From a virus, in IMG/VR virus record IMGVR_UViG_3300035698_014070, positions 1 to 64,000 of that record: a stretch of DNA of 64,000 bases, one strand, 5' to 3'. Position numbers and translations under genes: made by a program. The notes under the pieces were generated by a model. The model was not told the DNA's origin, made no database searches, and saw nothing but the letters and a program-made list of their open reading frames with translations. This document shows positions 25,016-34,860 of this stretch, in pieces (the stretch's first letter is position 1; each line of letters begins with the position of its first letter).

Positions 25016-25360
25016 ATGGCGTTAGAAAACATTTCAGATAATTATAAACCTACTGTTGAGCAGTCACCTGAGATTGTTATTACAGACGCGACAAAAACTA
25101 CTGTTGTTGCTGCTATTACTAGTACAAGAATAAAAGTAGTAGATTTTAAGATAAGTTCAGATACTGCTGCAGAGTGGAAAATATATTCTGGAGACACTGT
25201 TATTTGGACATTATATGGTGGAGCAGATTGGGGATGGTCTGAAAGATCTGAAATTCATTACCCAGTTTTTATTACTAATGTTGGAGAAGCCTTTTTTGTT
25301 GAAGGCAGTGTTGCCTCATTAAATGCTAGTGTTCACGTAAAATATATTGAAGTAGATTAA
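25016..25360 (+). CDS. Decoration-like virion protein
   Basis: This 114-residue beta-rich protein (TTVVAAITSTRIKVVDF; WKIYSGDTVIWTLYGG; PVFITNVGEAFFVEGS; VHVKYIEV) matches the small Ig-like/jelly-roll pattern of proteins common in phage virion clusters, where a sugar- or capsid-binding sandwich ends in a YIEV strand. It is the first gene behind the sigma-70 promoter and precedes adhesin-like genes. Role in the virion (head decoration or fibre) is inferred. Confidence 0.55.
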   Translation: MALENISDNYKPTVEQSPEIVITDATKTTVVAAITSTRIKVVDFKISSDTAAEWKIYSGDTVIWTLYGGADWGWSERSEIHYPVFITNVGEAFFVEGSVASLNASVHVKYIEVD

Positions 25361-25418
25361 AAAGGAACATTTATTAATAATTATTATGCTGATTATAATA
25401 TCGTAAACGGAGTTATTA

Positions 25419-26852
25419 ATGGGACGAATAGATGATAGAGAAATTTGGCTTGTTGCAGATCATGCAGATGATAAAGAAAAGATTACTGTTATAGATGAAT
25501 ATGGTAACTTATTACAAGAAATTGTAACCACGGCGGCCCAAGATAATATCTCGTGGGATTCTACTGATAAGACGCTTTGGCTAAACAAAGAACACGTTGC
25601 AGGAACGGACGATTATGTAAGTAATATTTATTCATCAGCGCAGGTACTTTCTAAAACCACCATTGATGCTGCTGACTTTGATCTGGAGGATGTTTGTCAT
25701 GATCCGTCTGATGATTCTCTGTGGATGATAAGTGATAACGCAGGAAATCTAGTTTTGCAGAACCGAAGCAAAGCTGCTCCTAATACGATTATTGCGTCTC
25801 ACAACATTTCAACAACGATAGAAAGCCCACAAGGGGTCGCGAGTGATCCGACTGATTTCACATTGTGGATATCAGATAATATTCCTTTTGCGGGGCGGGT
25901 TGGCTTAATTCATCATGTCGATAAAGGAGGTAATATTTTCACGGCGGATACGATTACAATCGTTGAGGCTTTGCACTCTTCTTTAACGGGGCAAGCAGGA
26001 TTGTTGCAAGGAATTTGCGTGGATGATCGGGACGGAACACTTTGGTTTAGCGTCAGAAATACTTATATTTATCATCTCACTCGTACTGGTACTTTGATAA
26101 AGGTTGTGGCTACGCCTCTTACTGACCGAGGAGCTGCCAGTGGTCCAACAGGTTTATGCTTATGTCCATGGGGGACACGAGCATACGCGCTTCGTCCTAT
26201 TGCTTCTTATCAATTATATGATGATCAAGAGAATGGGCATGTCACTGCAGAGGTTGGAACTAGTGCAACGTTGGAAGGAGGGGATGACACAGACGATAAG
26301 AGCGTGGTTGGACCCATTAGCAAGGGGTTTAATCTGAATGGTATTGATGATTATGTGGATTTTAATGATGTAGCTCTTACGGATAATACATGGTCAATCT
26401 CCTGTTGGCTGAACATTCCATCTCTTGCATCGGCTATGGTACTTTTGGGTGATGCTGATAATGAAGATTGGATTAGGTTTAACTCAACTAGTGAGATTTT
26501 TTTCAAGTTTGCCAATATAAGTCAGACTCTTATGAATACTAGCATCGCTATTCCTATTGGTGAATGGTTCCACTTAGTGATTACAAGATGGGGAATCACT
26601 TATACGTCGGTTTATGTGAATGGAACGTTACAAGAAACAAAAACAATTGGTAGTGCTGCTCCATTTACACCAGAATTTCTTGGTCAAAAAGATGATAATG
26701 GTTGGTTGGCAGGCAAAGTGTCTAATTTAATGTTATTCAATTATACTCTTAATATAGTAGATATTGCTTATCTTTACAATGCCGGGGCAGGACAGGACAT
26801 CATTACAGAAGAAGAAACTGCTGATCGTACAAGTAACAATGCTTGGTGGTAG
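25419..26852 (+). CDS. Beta-propeller plus LamG-domain adhesin
   Basis: This 477-residue protein has an N-terminal half of repeated blades (DDREIWLVADHADDKEKITVIDEYG; SDDSLWMISDNAGNLVLQNR; DGTLWFSVRNTYIYHL), i.e. an NHL/SMP-30-like propeller of about five blades. The C-terminal half (KGFNLNGIDDYVDF, WSISCWLNIPS, WFHLVITRWG, VYVNGTLQET, GWLAGKVSNLMLFNYTL) is a LamG/concanavalin domain, usually carbohydrate-binding. GC content is higher than in the core genes. It is probably a receptor-binding or host-glycan adhesin. Confidence 0.7.
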   Translation: MGRIDDREIWLVADHADDKEKITVIDEYGNLLQEIVTTAAQDNISWDSTDKTLWLNKEHVAGTDDYVSNIYSSAQVLSKTTIDAADFDLEDVCHDPSDDSLWMISDNAGNLVLQNRSKAAPNTIIASHNISTTIESPQGVASDPTDFTLWISDNIPFAGRVGLIHHVDKGGNIFTADTITIVEALHSSLTGQAGLLQGICVDDRDGTLWFSVRNTYIYHLTRTGTLIKVVATPLTDRGAASGPTGLCLCPWGTRAYALRPIASYQLYDDQENGHVTAEVGTSATLEGGDDTDDKSVVGPISKGFNLNGIDDYVDFNDVALTDNTWSISCWLNIPSLASAMVLLGDADNEDWIRFNSTSEIFFKFANISQTLMNTSIAIPIGEWFHLVITRWGITYTSVYVNGTLQETKTIGSAAPFTPEFLGQKDDNGWLAGKVSNLMLFNYTLNIVDIAYLYNAGAGQDIITEEETADRTSNNAWW

Positions 26853-26853
26853 G

Positions 26854-28734
26854 ATGAAATATAAAGTATGTTTGTTTATTATTTGTTTATTTATAGTTGG
26901 TTGTCAAAAACCAGAGATTATTTGTCATCCACATGAAGAAGTAGAGGCAATAGATTGTTATGACATTAATAAAGATGGAAAGATTAATCTTATTGATTTT
27001 GCTGCTTTTCAGAGAGTGTGGTTACAAGGACAAGAGGAGCTTGTAGAAATGGCAGACACGCTGACACAATTCGGGATTACGTGGACGTTCGACAAACAGT
27101 TGACTGTGGACGGAGCGGGAGATACGTATCAGTATGGTACTTTTGCTAATGGAGATTATTGGGTAGTTGGTTCTGTGAACATTATTGGTATTAGTCCCCT
27201 GTCTACAGATGTTGCTGGTCGTATTAAGAATGGCTCCATGATAAATCCTGATCCAACAATTACAGATCAAGGTTATGATAATAGTATGCTTTACAACGAC
27301 TACAAGGTTGCTTTAAATGTAGCCTTAGACGTGGCTGGCGGAAACCCATTAGAAGTTACGGCCAACAAGTCTTTAATTTCGTCAATTAGTGAGGATGAAG
27401 CAGGGAAATCTGTGGCGCAACTGAAATCAGCGTCCATCTTAACGGTGCTTAGCTCTGCTCCGGTGGCCAATAGTTTTCGGCCCTATTATTGTGGGACAGA
27501 TAAGTCTATTTTATTCAACGTGAGTGATTTGGATTATAGCGCTGTATCCAGTCTTACGGCTTTAGGCAGTGTTTTGACCTTACATAAGGATACCCTTGAT
27601 GATGAAACTGATCAAGATGAAACAGTAGAGCGAATGTTTGAACGGCCTTGGATAGATCATATGCCTAATTACTACGCCCGCAACCTGCATCCCGCAGAGA
27701 ATATGCCTAATTATGGCAGTCAGATGGCAGTGCAAGTTGGACAAGCTGGATTAATGCTTAACCTTAACTTTTCTAATGCTGACAAAGAAATTTTAATGAT
27801 ACGCTTTGTTCAGTTAGGACTTGACTTATATGGCATAATTGAAAATGGAGGCAAAGGTAATTGGACAGCCAACGGTGGTCATACACGCGGCAGAAAGATG
27901 CCTATTTTATTTGCTTCATTAGTATTAGATGATTCTACTATGCAGGCGATGTTTGCTCTAACTGGAGATCATTTATATAGCGGAGCTTATGAAGCCGGAA
28001 GTCCTCCTCCTGACCTGATACATTTTTCAGAAGATGACCAGACTTTTTATGTAAAGGCAGCGGATATTTATAGTTCTCCATATGATCTCAATTATAACGC
28101 TGCTGGTCAAACTGCTGGAACGGTAACTGTAACTAATGGCAGTGCTGTTGTTACCGGGGATGGTACGGGCTGGACAGACCCATCATCTGTTGAGTATTTT
28201 GGTGTTGTTGGTGGAGACGAAGCTGTGGCTGGAGTTGGCGGTTTTGACTTTAAGATTTTATCGTATGATTCTGAAATACAAGTAACTCTTGAAACTCCAT
28301 ATACAGGGAGTTCTGGTAGTGGGTTAAGTTACCGAATAACAGATAAGTTAAGTTTTGGGCACGGCCATATGGGCAACCTTAGAGATTACGAGGAATACAC
28401 TAATACCCATTTAGATATGCCTGAATCTGGAATTAACCATGCAACGGCACCTTTTTGTGACGGCTTGGATTGGGACGCAACTTATAGATCTGGCCAATTT
28501 GTTGGTGGTAGCGTTCTTACTGTTCTGATTATGGGTGCTAAGTCTCTATGGAATCATGATGCATTTTTTGATTACGAAGATAGATATGTTGCTGAAGCAA
28601 AAGAGGAAGTAGATCCTGATCCATGGTTTTGGACAGAATTTACTCGTGATATGTGGGATGAATACCGGACTGATTATGGCGTTGTATGGCCGGATGAAGA
28701 AACGACGGGATATTTAATAGGATACATGCAATGA
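26854..28734 (+). CDS. Lipoprotein with dockerin-like repeat and a large glycan-active-looking domain
   Basis: The start is ATG 26854 (AGG just before), giving 626 residues. Residues 1-17 are a type II signal peptide (MKYKVCLFIICLFIVGC, Cys17 as lipidation site). Residues about 37-58 are one dockerin-type calcium loop and helix (CYDINKDGKINLIDFAAFQR). The rest includes GGHTRGRKMPILFASLVLDD, a signature-like strip seen in alpha/alpha-toroid glycosidase or lyase-like proteins, and a short beta insert (GTVTVTNGSAVVTGDGTGW). A lipoprotein signal inside a fibre cassette is odd; the front may derive from a host gene. GC is higher than in the core genes. Confidence 0.6.
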   Translation: MKYKVCLFIICLFIVGCQKPEIICHPHEEVEAIDCYDINKDGKINLIDFAAFQRVWLQGQEELVEMADTLTQFGITWTFDKQLTVDGAGDTYQYGTFANGDYWVVGSVNIIGISPLSTDVAGRIKNGSMINPDPTITDQGYDNSMLYNDYKVALNVALDVAGGNPLEVTANKSLISSISEDEAGKSVAQLKSASILTVLSSAPVANSFRPYYCGTDKSILFNVSDLDYSAVSSLTALGSVLTLHKDTLDDETDQDETVERMFERPWIDHMPNYYARNLHPAENMPNYGSQMAVQVGQAGLMLNLNFSNADKEILMIRFVQLGLDLYGIIENGGKGNWTANGGHTRGRKMPILFASLVLDDSTMQAMFALTGDHLYSGAYEAGSPPPDLIHFSEDDQTFYVKAADIYSSPYDLNYNAAGQTAGTVTVTNGSAVVTGDGTGWTDPSSVEYFGVVGGDEAVAGVGGFDFKILSYDSEIQVTLETPYTGSSGSGLSYRITDKLSFGHGHMGNLRDYEEYTNTHLDMPESGINHATAPFCDGLDWDATYRSGQFVGGSVLTVLIMGAKSLWNHDAFFDYEDRYVAEAKEEVDPDPWFWTEFTRDMWDEYRTDYGVVWPDEETTGYLIGYMQ

Positions 28735-29072
28735 GTTTAATAGATACATATTACCAGAGACACTGCACTACTTATAGCAAACTTTCCATGAAGGAGTTGT
28801 TAAAGGTTCAACCATCAGGCCCGGTGGAGATGTGCGTTGCCTTGCGTAATTACGTACAGGATCGGGCGTTGACTTATTACCGCACCGAGTTTGCGAATGA
28901 AAACTCTCTGACGGTTAGCAAGTTACCTCTCCCCAAAAATGATGCGGCAATTGCAGCGTTATGGAAATTGAGGAAAGAGAAAGAGATACTCGAAGAAAAT
29001 ATATCTGTAGCCAAGGCACTTACTTTGACAAATAAAGTTGATGGTAAAACAGATGTGGTGGTGGTTAAATGA
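28731..29072 (+). CDS. Hypothetical helical protein in the fibre cassette
   Basis: This 113-residue protein overlaps both neighbours by four bases. The KDAAIAALWKLRKEKEILEENISVAKALTL part is coiled-coil-like. It could be an assembly partner of the fibre proteins. Unknown family. Confidence 0.5.
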   Translation: MSLIDTYYQRHCTTYSKLSMKELLKVQPSGPVEMCVALRNYVQDRALTYYRTEFANENSLTVSKLPLPKNDAAIAALWKLRKEKEILEENISVAKALTLTNKVDGKTDVVVVK

Positions 29073-30568
29073 CGGTACATTTATGGACAAGAACTGATGG
29101 GAACGCTTTGTACGGTGGAATGTGGGATGATGGTGATTTTACGTTCTCCGAAATGAATGTTGGCGGTGGCGGAATACCATTACACCAAGTAACAAATGAC
29201 AATGATATTTGGTGGGACTTTTCTGATATGAAAATTAAGGCCACTGGAAAATTTGCAGTAGATTTAACGGGTTGCTATGTGGCTGTTTGGGATAATCAAA
29301 ATGCAATATTGGATGGACATTACCCAATTACAGCGTCCGATGCGGATTCGATTACAATTGCTACAGATATTAGTGGGGCTGCCGGTGGAGGAGCTGCTGA
29401 TGTGGGGCCAACGGTTGGTGGTGCATTTGATGTCTACATTGGTGGGGCGACACTGGCAGCAACAGCGGCAGATTTGTTCACTGTCAGTTCTATTATCGAA
29501 ATGGAGAATGATGCTCAGTATGTTATCGATGACAATGACTGCATTATGGAGATCACTCTTTCCACCGCAATTGAAACCGGCTCAATGATACGCGGCTTTG
29601 GCACCTCGCCTGGCGATGGGACACAAGCAATCTTGAACGCCGGGACGAATAGTCTGGCGGATGTGATTTTATGCCCGAATGCAGACGGGATTGCTTTTGT
29701 AGATTTACGGTTGACGGGGGCGAGTGATTGTGGATTAGACGGAGCGGCCCTCGCAAATTATATCCACTTATATAATGTAACAATAGACGCGTGCGACTAT
29801 GGCGTTAAGGGATATCATCAGTGGGTTATATCTAATTGTACTATGCATACATGCGGTACTGCAATATATTTGGGATGGGCATTACATCTAAGTGATTGCA
29901 AAGTATATGGGATGATTACAGCTGGAGTCTATGCATGGTCGGCAATAGTGCTTAATAATTTATTTTACAATATTGTGGGGTATAGCTTACAAATTAGTAG
30001 TCAATATAAATGGAGCGCTATTATCGGAAATACATTTGACGGTGACAATACTGCTAATACAGTAGCAGCCTATTTAGATAACACTTCGACATATCAAATG
30101 TTACTAATCGAAAACAATGTATTTTACGATTTTGACAGAGCCATAAAATCAGATTCTCTTATAGACAATGACGCCTGCAAACAATTTTTCCGCAACAACT
30201 GTTTTAACAGCAATACCAACGCCAACACCAATATAGATGCTACCGGTTTTGATGCTGTAACGGCTGCCCCCGCCTTCGAGAACGAGGGAACCAGAGATTA
30301 CACGCCGGGATTATTGTCCCCATTACGAGGAGCGGCCACAGACGGCGGCGATATCGGGGCGATACAGCGGGATGAGGATTATCCGGCCATCGGTAACGTG
30401 ACTGAGGATGACACGTCAGACGGAGAGACGGGCACCTACCACGAGGCAACTGAAGCCGAGGTGCAGGATACGGTACAGTTTGGGGAAGACGGTACGGAAT
30501 ACACAGGATCGTATGCTGGCGGAGGTGGCGGTGGAAGTCCAGTATTTAATAGTTCTATATTTGGATAA
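29069..30568 (+). CDS. Right-handed beta-helix fibre/depolymerase-like protein
   Basis: This 499-residue protein has regular short-strand turns from about residue 180 to 400 (DGIAFVDLRLTGASDCGLDG, IHLYNVTIDACDYGVKGYHQ, WVISNCTMHTCGTAIYLG, NNLFYNIVGYSLQISSQYK), the pattern of pectate-lyase-like parallel beta-helices. The C-terminus is a flexible Gly-rich stretch ending PVFNSSIFG. Such proteins are tail spikes that bind or cut surface polysaccharides. No catalytic residues can be identified by eye. Confidence 0.7.
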   Translation: MTVHLWTRTDGNALYGGMWDDGDFTFSEMNVGGGGIPLHQVTNDNDIWWDFSDMKIKATGKFAVDLTGCYVAVWDNQNAILDGHYPITASDADSITIATDISGAAGGGAADVGPTVGGAFDVYIGGATLAATAADLFTVSSIIEMENDAQYVIDDNDCIMEITLSTAIETGSMIRGFGTSPGDGTQAILNAGTNSLADVILCPNADGIAFVDLRLTGASDCGLDGAALANYIHLYNVTIDACDYGVKGYHQWVISNCTMHTCGTAIYLGWALHLSDCKVYGMITAGVYAWSAIVLNNLFYNIVGYSLQISSQYKWSAIIGNTFDGDNTANTVAAYLDNTSTYQMLLIENNVFYDFDRAIKSDSLIDNDACKQFFRNNCFNSNTNANTNIDATGFDAVTAAPAFENEGTRDYTPGLLSPLRGAATDGGDIGAIQRDEDYPAIGNVTEDDTSDGETGTYHEATEAEVQDTVQFGEDGTEYTGSYAGGGGGGSPVFNSSIFG

Positions 30569-30577
30569 TGGTGAGAT

Positions 30578-33500
30578 ATGTATTTAGGATCATATGATGA
30601 AAGTGCAACGGTTCCTATACCAATAACATTGCACGATGTAGATACTGGTGGACAGGAAGATCCTACTGGAAATGTCGAGTGGGATATAGTTAATTCAGCA
30701 TCTTCTGTTATGGCATCTGGTATATCTGGATTTAATGAATTGAATTTAAGTAGTAATGTTAATGGCTGTTATCAGATGAATTATGCATTAACAGCTGCGT
30801 ATTTTGCTGGAAATACTTATATTGTTTATGTGAATGTTACAGTAGATGGTGTAACTGCAAATACAGCACATTCATTTCAAGTAAGAGCAGCTGTTAATTC
30901 CAATTTGATGGAAATAAACGGAGATTCAGTAGCAGGAAACGCCGCTACATTAACACTTAAACAGTTAGACATTCAAAATAGCGCAGGTACAGCGTTTGTT
31001 GCTAAGTCTACTGGCAGTAATGGTCATGGAATGGACGTAGCAGGTAATGGTTCTGGTGAAGGTGTTGTATTAACTGCTGGTGCAACTGGTTATGGTCTTC
31101 ATATTCTTGGTGGTGGAACAAGCGGTGATGCGGTTCATATTGAAGCACAGAATGGTAACGCATACGGTATATATTGTATTGGTAATGGTGGTGGAGAAGG
31201 TGTTGTAGTTGTTGGTGGAGATACTGCGAATGGATTAGAGTGTCGTGGTGGAGCATCAGGTGGTGCGGGTATTTACGCGTTTGCACAAACATCTAATCAT
31301 GGCATTATGGTATTAGGTAAAGGTGTGGGTCATGGTATTCATGCAACTGGTGGAGATGGTGGTGGAGCAGGTATCAATGCTGTTGGATCAACTTCAAATG
31401 CTTCTGGTATTGTTGCAACTGGTGATGGGTCTGGTAGTGGAATAGATGCGGTTGGTGGAGATAGTGGTGGTGATGGTATAAGTGCCCGAGCTACTACTGC
31501 AAGTGGACATGGTATTCATGCTACAGGCCATACTGCCGGCGTTGGAATATTAGCAGCTGGTGGAACAGGTGGTAGTGGACTGAGTGTTACTGGTCAAGGC
31601 GCTCTTCCTGGAATGTTAATTACTGGTGGCGATACTGATGCAGATGCTTTATCTTTAGTTCCTGGTGGGACTGGCGATTATATTACAGATGGATTTATTA
31701 AGTCAACCAGTTTTGCTGCTGGTGCTATTAACGCTGCAGCTATTGCAGATGCTGCTATTGATAATGCTACATTTGCTGCAGACGTAGGTTCTACCGCTTA
31801 TGCTACTAATATTGTAGCACTAGCTGTAAGAAAGGCTCTTGATGAGATTAAGTTAGACCACTTAGTAGCTATAGCAGATGCAGATGATGTTGTTAATGAT
31901 TCTATTATGGCTAAATTAGCATCAACCACAGGTGACTGGAGTACATTCGTAGATACGACTGATAGTTTACAGTCAAATCGAGATAATCAAGGAACAGCAC
32001 AAACTGGTGACGCTTATGCTATTGTAAATAATGGGACATACGGTAATGCATATTTAGTTCGATCAACTACTCCTGCTAATACATTAACAGTAGCAGCAGA
32101 CGGTTCAGTTACAGCTGATACATCTGGTACGCAAACCGCTTGTGAAGATGCGATTGATGCTAAATTTACTTTTGATTCGAATGGGTATATAGACGTAAAC
32201 GTTATGACTGTACTTGATGTAACTCCTATATCTAACGCGGATATTCAAAGTGAATGTGAAGATGCGATTGATGCTAAGATAAATACAACAGCAGGAGTTG
32301 TTGAAACAGATGTTGTATCTATATCAGGAGATACGACTGCTGCTGATAATATGGAGTTAGCTTTTGATACAACAGGATATGCGTTTACTGGTTGTTCTAT
32401 GCCTTCAGTAACAGGCGCAGTCGGTTCAGTTACTGGTGCAGTGGGTTCAGTGACTGGCGCAGTAGGTAGTGTAACAGGATTAACTATAGCAAATGGAGCA
32501 GCTGAAGCTAACATTACATATATTCATGGAACTGCTCTTACAGAAACACCAGGGCAACTTGCAGCTAGTTTTAAGAAATTCTTTGATGTATCTGCTCCAA
32601 CGGGAACAGTTAATAGTATTCCAGATGCAGTAGCAGGTGCAACTGGCGGTATATTTATTGCAGGAACAAACGCTGCTACTAGTATAACTACAGCATTAAC
32701 TGCAAATATTACTGGAACTATAACTGGTAATATAGAAGGAGATCTCAATGGTTCTGCTGCTTCAGTAACCAATGCAGTAGGTAGTGTAGCTGGAAATGTA
32801 GATGGTGATGTATCAGGTTCAGTTGGATCAGTAACTGGTGCAGTGGGTTCAGTAACAGGTGCTGTAGGATCTGTCACTGGTGCCGTTGGTAGTGTAGCTG
32901 GTAATGTAGATGGTAATGTAACTGGTTCAGTAGGATCAGTAGCAGATATGTCGGGTGTTCAAGAAGAGTGCGAAGATGCTATTGATGCTAAGTTCGTGTT
33001 TGATTCAAATAACTACGTATACATTGCAAATGCTGAATCAAGTACGTTAACAGCACAACAAATTTGGGAATACGCTACAAGAGTATTAACAGATAAGAGT
33101 GACTTTAATTTAGCTGCAGATCAAGGTACTGTAACAATAGGAGTTTGCTCTGTAAATACTGATATGGTTGGTACAGATAATGCAGCTTTAGCTGCAACCG
33201 CTTTAAGTACAGCTCAGTGGACAAATGCACGCGCAGGTTATTTAGATGAATTAGCTGCAGCAAATCTTCCTACAGATGTTAGTAATATACCAACTAATCC
33301 TATGTTAAATACAGAAGATGGTTCTAGTTTCATTGCTATTCCTTGGAACAGTAGCTGGAATACTGAAGTACAATCAGAGTGTGATGATGCAATTCAAGCA
33401 GCATTTGTTTTTGATTCATCCAATTATGTGTACGCTGCAAATACTGGTAGTACTATTACTCCACAGCAGATTTGGGAATATACAACGCGTATTTTAACAG

Positions 33501-34210
33501 CTGCTACTAATATTACATCAGATGATAGTCAAATTAATATAACTACTGGACGAGTTGATGCTAATCTTAAATCTATAAATAGTGATCTTCAAAGTTGTAT
33601 TGATTTTAAAGACTTTGCTGATAATGGGTATGATCCTATAACAAACAAAGTACAAGGAGTAATAAAAACTGATACAGCTTCTACAGTTACAGATGGAGCT
33701 AAATCAGCGACAGCTTTATCTACTGCTACATGGACGGCTGCTAGGGCTGGATATCTTGATAATCTTCTTGCAACTAATGGAGTAACATTAGCAAGTGCAC
33801 AGGGATTATACGCACCAGCTAAAGCAGGTGATTTGATGGGTCTTGCAGATACAGCTATTACTGCAGCTAAGTTTGATACAGATGCAATAGCAGCTGCCGT
33901 TATTTCTGCTGATGCAGTAACCAAGATACAAGCTGGATTAGCTACAACAGTAGCGCTTGCGACAGTACAAACAGGCATAACAGCTATTCAAGCAACAACA
34001 ACTAAATTAGATACTACAGTAGAATTAGATGGAGTTGTTTATAAATTTACAGAAACTGCTTTAGAAGAAACACCAAGCGGTTCTGGTGGAGATGCTTCAA
34101 AGGAAAATCAAGAAACTATGATAACATCTCTTGCGGCGTTAATTATAACTACTGATACAATTGATGCTAACACTGATAGTGCAAGTTCAGATATGGACTT
34201 TGGAGAGTAA
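30578..34210 (+). CDS. Large repeat-rich tail fibre protein
   Basis: This 1210-residue protein starts with an Ig-like domain (VPITLHDVDTGGQEDPTGNVEW..., residues 10-110). Residues about 140-360 form Gly-rich helix turns (GHGIHATGGDGGGAGINAVGS type) like a triple-stranded beta-helix. A central part carries 7-residue repeats VTGAVGS at 610-640 and 740-780. Modules of the type CEDAIDAKFxFDSNxYV...AQQIWEYATRVLTD recur about three times, a module common in phage fibre proteins. The end is helical (trimerisation or chaperone contact). It is the likely long tail fibre. Confidence 0.75.
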   Translation: MYLGSYDESATVPIPITLHDVDTGGQEDPTGNVEWDIVNSASSVMASGISGFNELNLSSNVNGCYQMNYALTAAYFAGNTYIVYVNVTVDGVTANTAHSFQVRAAVNSNLMEINGDSVAGNAATLTLKQLDIQNSAGTAFVAKSTGSNGHGMDVAGNGSGEGVVLTAGATGYGLHILGGGTSGDAVHIEAQNGNAYGIYCIGNGGGEGVVVVGGDTANGLECRGGASGGAGIYAFAQTSNHGIMVLGKGVGHGIHATGGDGGGAGINAVGSTSNASGIVATGDGSGSGIDAVGGDSGGDGISARATTASGHGIHATGHTAGVGILAAGGTGGSGLSVTGQGALPGMLITGGDTDADALSLVPGGTGDYITDGFIKSTSFAAGAINAAAIADAAIDNATFAADVGSTAYATNIVALAVRKALDEIKLDHLVAIADADDVVNDSIMAKLASTTGDWSTFVDTTDSLQSNRDNQGTAQTGDAYAIVNNGTYGNAYLVRSTTPANTLTVAADGSVTADTSGTQTACEDAIDAKFTFDSNGYIDVNVMTVLDVTPISNADIQSECEDAIDAKINTTAGVVETDVVSISGDTTAADNMELAFDTTGYAFTGCSMPSVTGAVGSVTGAVGSVTGAVGSVTGLTIANGAAEANITYIHGTALTETPGQLAASFKKFFDVSAPTGTVNSIPDAVAGATGGIFIAGTNAATSITTALTANITGTITGNIEGDLNGSAASVTNAVGSVAGNVDGDVSGSVGSVTGAVGSVTGAVGSVTGAVGSVAGNVDGNVTGSVGSVADMSGVQEECEDAIDAKFVFDSNNYVYIANAESSTLTAQQIWEYATRVLTDKSDFNLAADQGTVTIGVCSVNTDMVGTDNAALAATALSTAQWTNARAGYLDELAAANLPTDVSNIPTNPMLNTEDGSSFIAIPWNSSWNTEVQSECDDAIQAAFVFDSSNYVYAANTGSTITPQQIWEYTTRILTAATNITSDDSQINITTGRVDANLKSINSDLQSCIDFKDFADNGYDPITNKVQGVIKTDTASTVTDGAKSATALSTATWTAARAGYLDNLLATNGVTLASAQGLYAPAKAGDLMGLADTAITAAKFDTDAIAAAVISADAVTKIQAGLATTVALATVQTGITAIQATTTKLDTTVELDGVVYKFTETALEETPSGSGGDASKENQETMITSLAALIITTDTIDANTDSASSDMDFGE

Positions 34211-34211
34211 A

Positions 34212-34616
34212 ATGAGTAGTAAGAAATTGATAGAACTTGAAGAAATAACAAAATCATTACCAAATTTTGCAAAGATGGTTGCAGAAACAACTGTTGGAGA
34301 AACACAGACATTTAATATGGATAGTGGTACAGGTATTCAGATAGCTATGTTTAATGACAAAGATATAGCTATTGCTAGAGGCTTCTTTTCTAAAGGATCT
34401 CTGTGCTCAATTCATTCACATAGTGAAAAAGAAATAATAATAGTATATGAAGGTTGTATGGAAATAAGGTTTGATGATGGATCATCTAAAATATTAAATC
34501 AGTATGATCATATATCTATACAGCCACAGATTGGGCACTGCGGTTATGCTGTAGAAGATACTTGGTTTGTTGCAATAACTTTGCCTGCTTCAAAGGAGTG
34601 GCCGCATGCCAAGTAA
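34212..34616 (+). CDS. Cupin-fold protein
   Basis: The likely start is ATG 34212, giving 134 residues. Residues about 55-125 are a single cupin barrel: GSLCSIHSHSEKEIIIVYEG (metal-binding His/His/Glu) followed by LNQYDHISIQPQIGHCGYAVEDTW (second motif with His). It lies after the fibre gene and might modify or cap fibres or a sugar; the substrate is unknown. Confidence 0.7.
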   Translation: MSSKKLIELEEITKSLPNFAKMVAETTVGETQTFNMDSGTGIQIAMFNDKDIAIARGFFSKGSLCSIHSHSEKEIIIVYEGCMEIRFDDGSSKILNQYDHISIQPQIGHCGYAVEDTWFVAITLPASKEWPHAK

Positions 34617-34845
34617 TTTGGGTACATGGAATGAATGGGCAAGGTTCGTAATAGAGGAATTAAAAAGACTTGATAAGGAAACAGAAGATTTAGATAGTGA
34701 AATAAAAACATTAGGTAAAAAAATAGTTAAAATTGAAACAGAGTTACGTATAAAGTCTGGTGTGTGGGGATTGCTTGGTGGCATAATTCCATCCACTATA
34801 CTTATAATTGTTTATGTGTTAAAAGAACTTGTATTTAGTAAATGA
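34606..34845 (+). CDS. XhlA/holin-like coiled-coil membrane protein
   Basis: This 79-residue protein has an amphipathic coiled coil (residues 8-52: EELKRLDKETEDLDSEIKTL) and one C-terminal membrane span (GLLGGIIPSTILIIVYVL), ending in a basic tail. This is the layout of haemolysin XhlA-type proteins and some holins. A lysis role is possible but no endolysin is adjacent. Confidence 0.55.
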   Translation: MPSNLGTWNEWARFVIEELKRLDKETEDLDSEIKTLGKKIVKIETELRIKSGVWGLLGGIIPSTILIIVYVLKELVFSK

Positions 34846-34860
34846 CCTAGGAGATAGATC

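Noticed and set aside
32245-32877. Long minus-strand ORFs rich in PTAPVTEPTAPVT
   Set aside because: They are the antisense of the VTGAVGS repeats of the fibre gene; other minus-strand ORFs in the window are likewise shadows of + strand genes.
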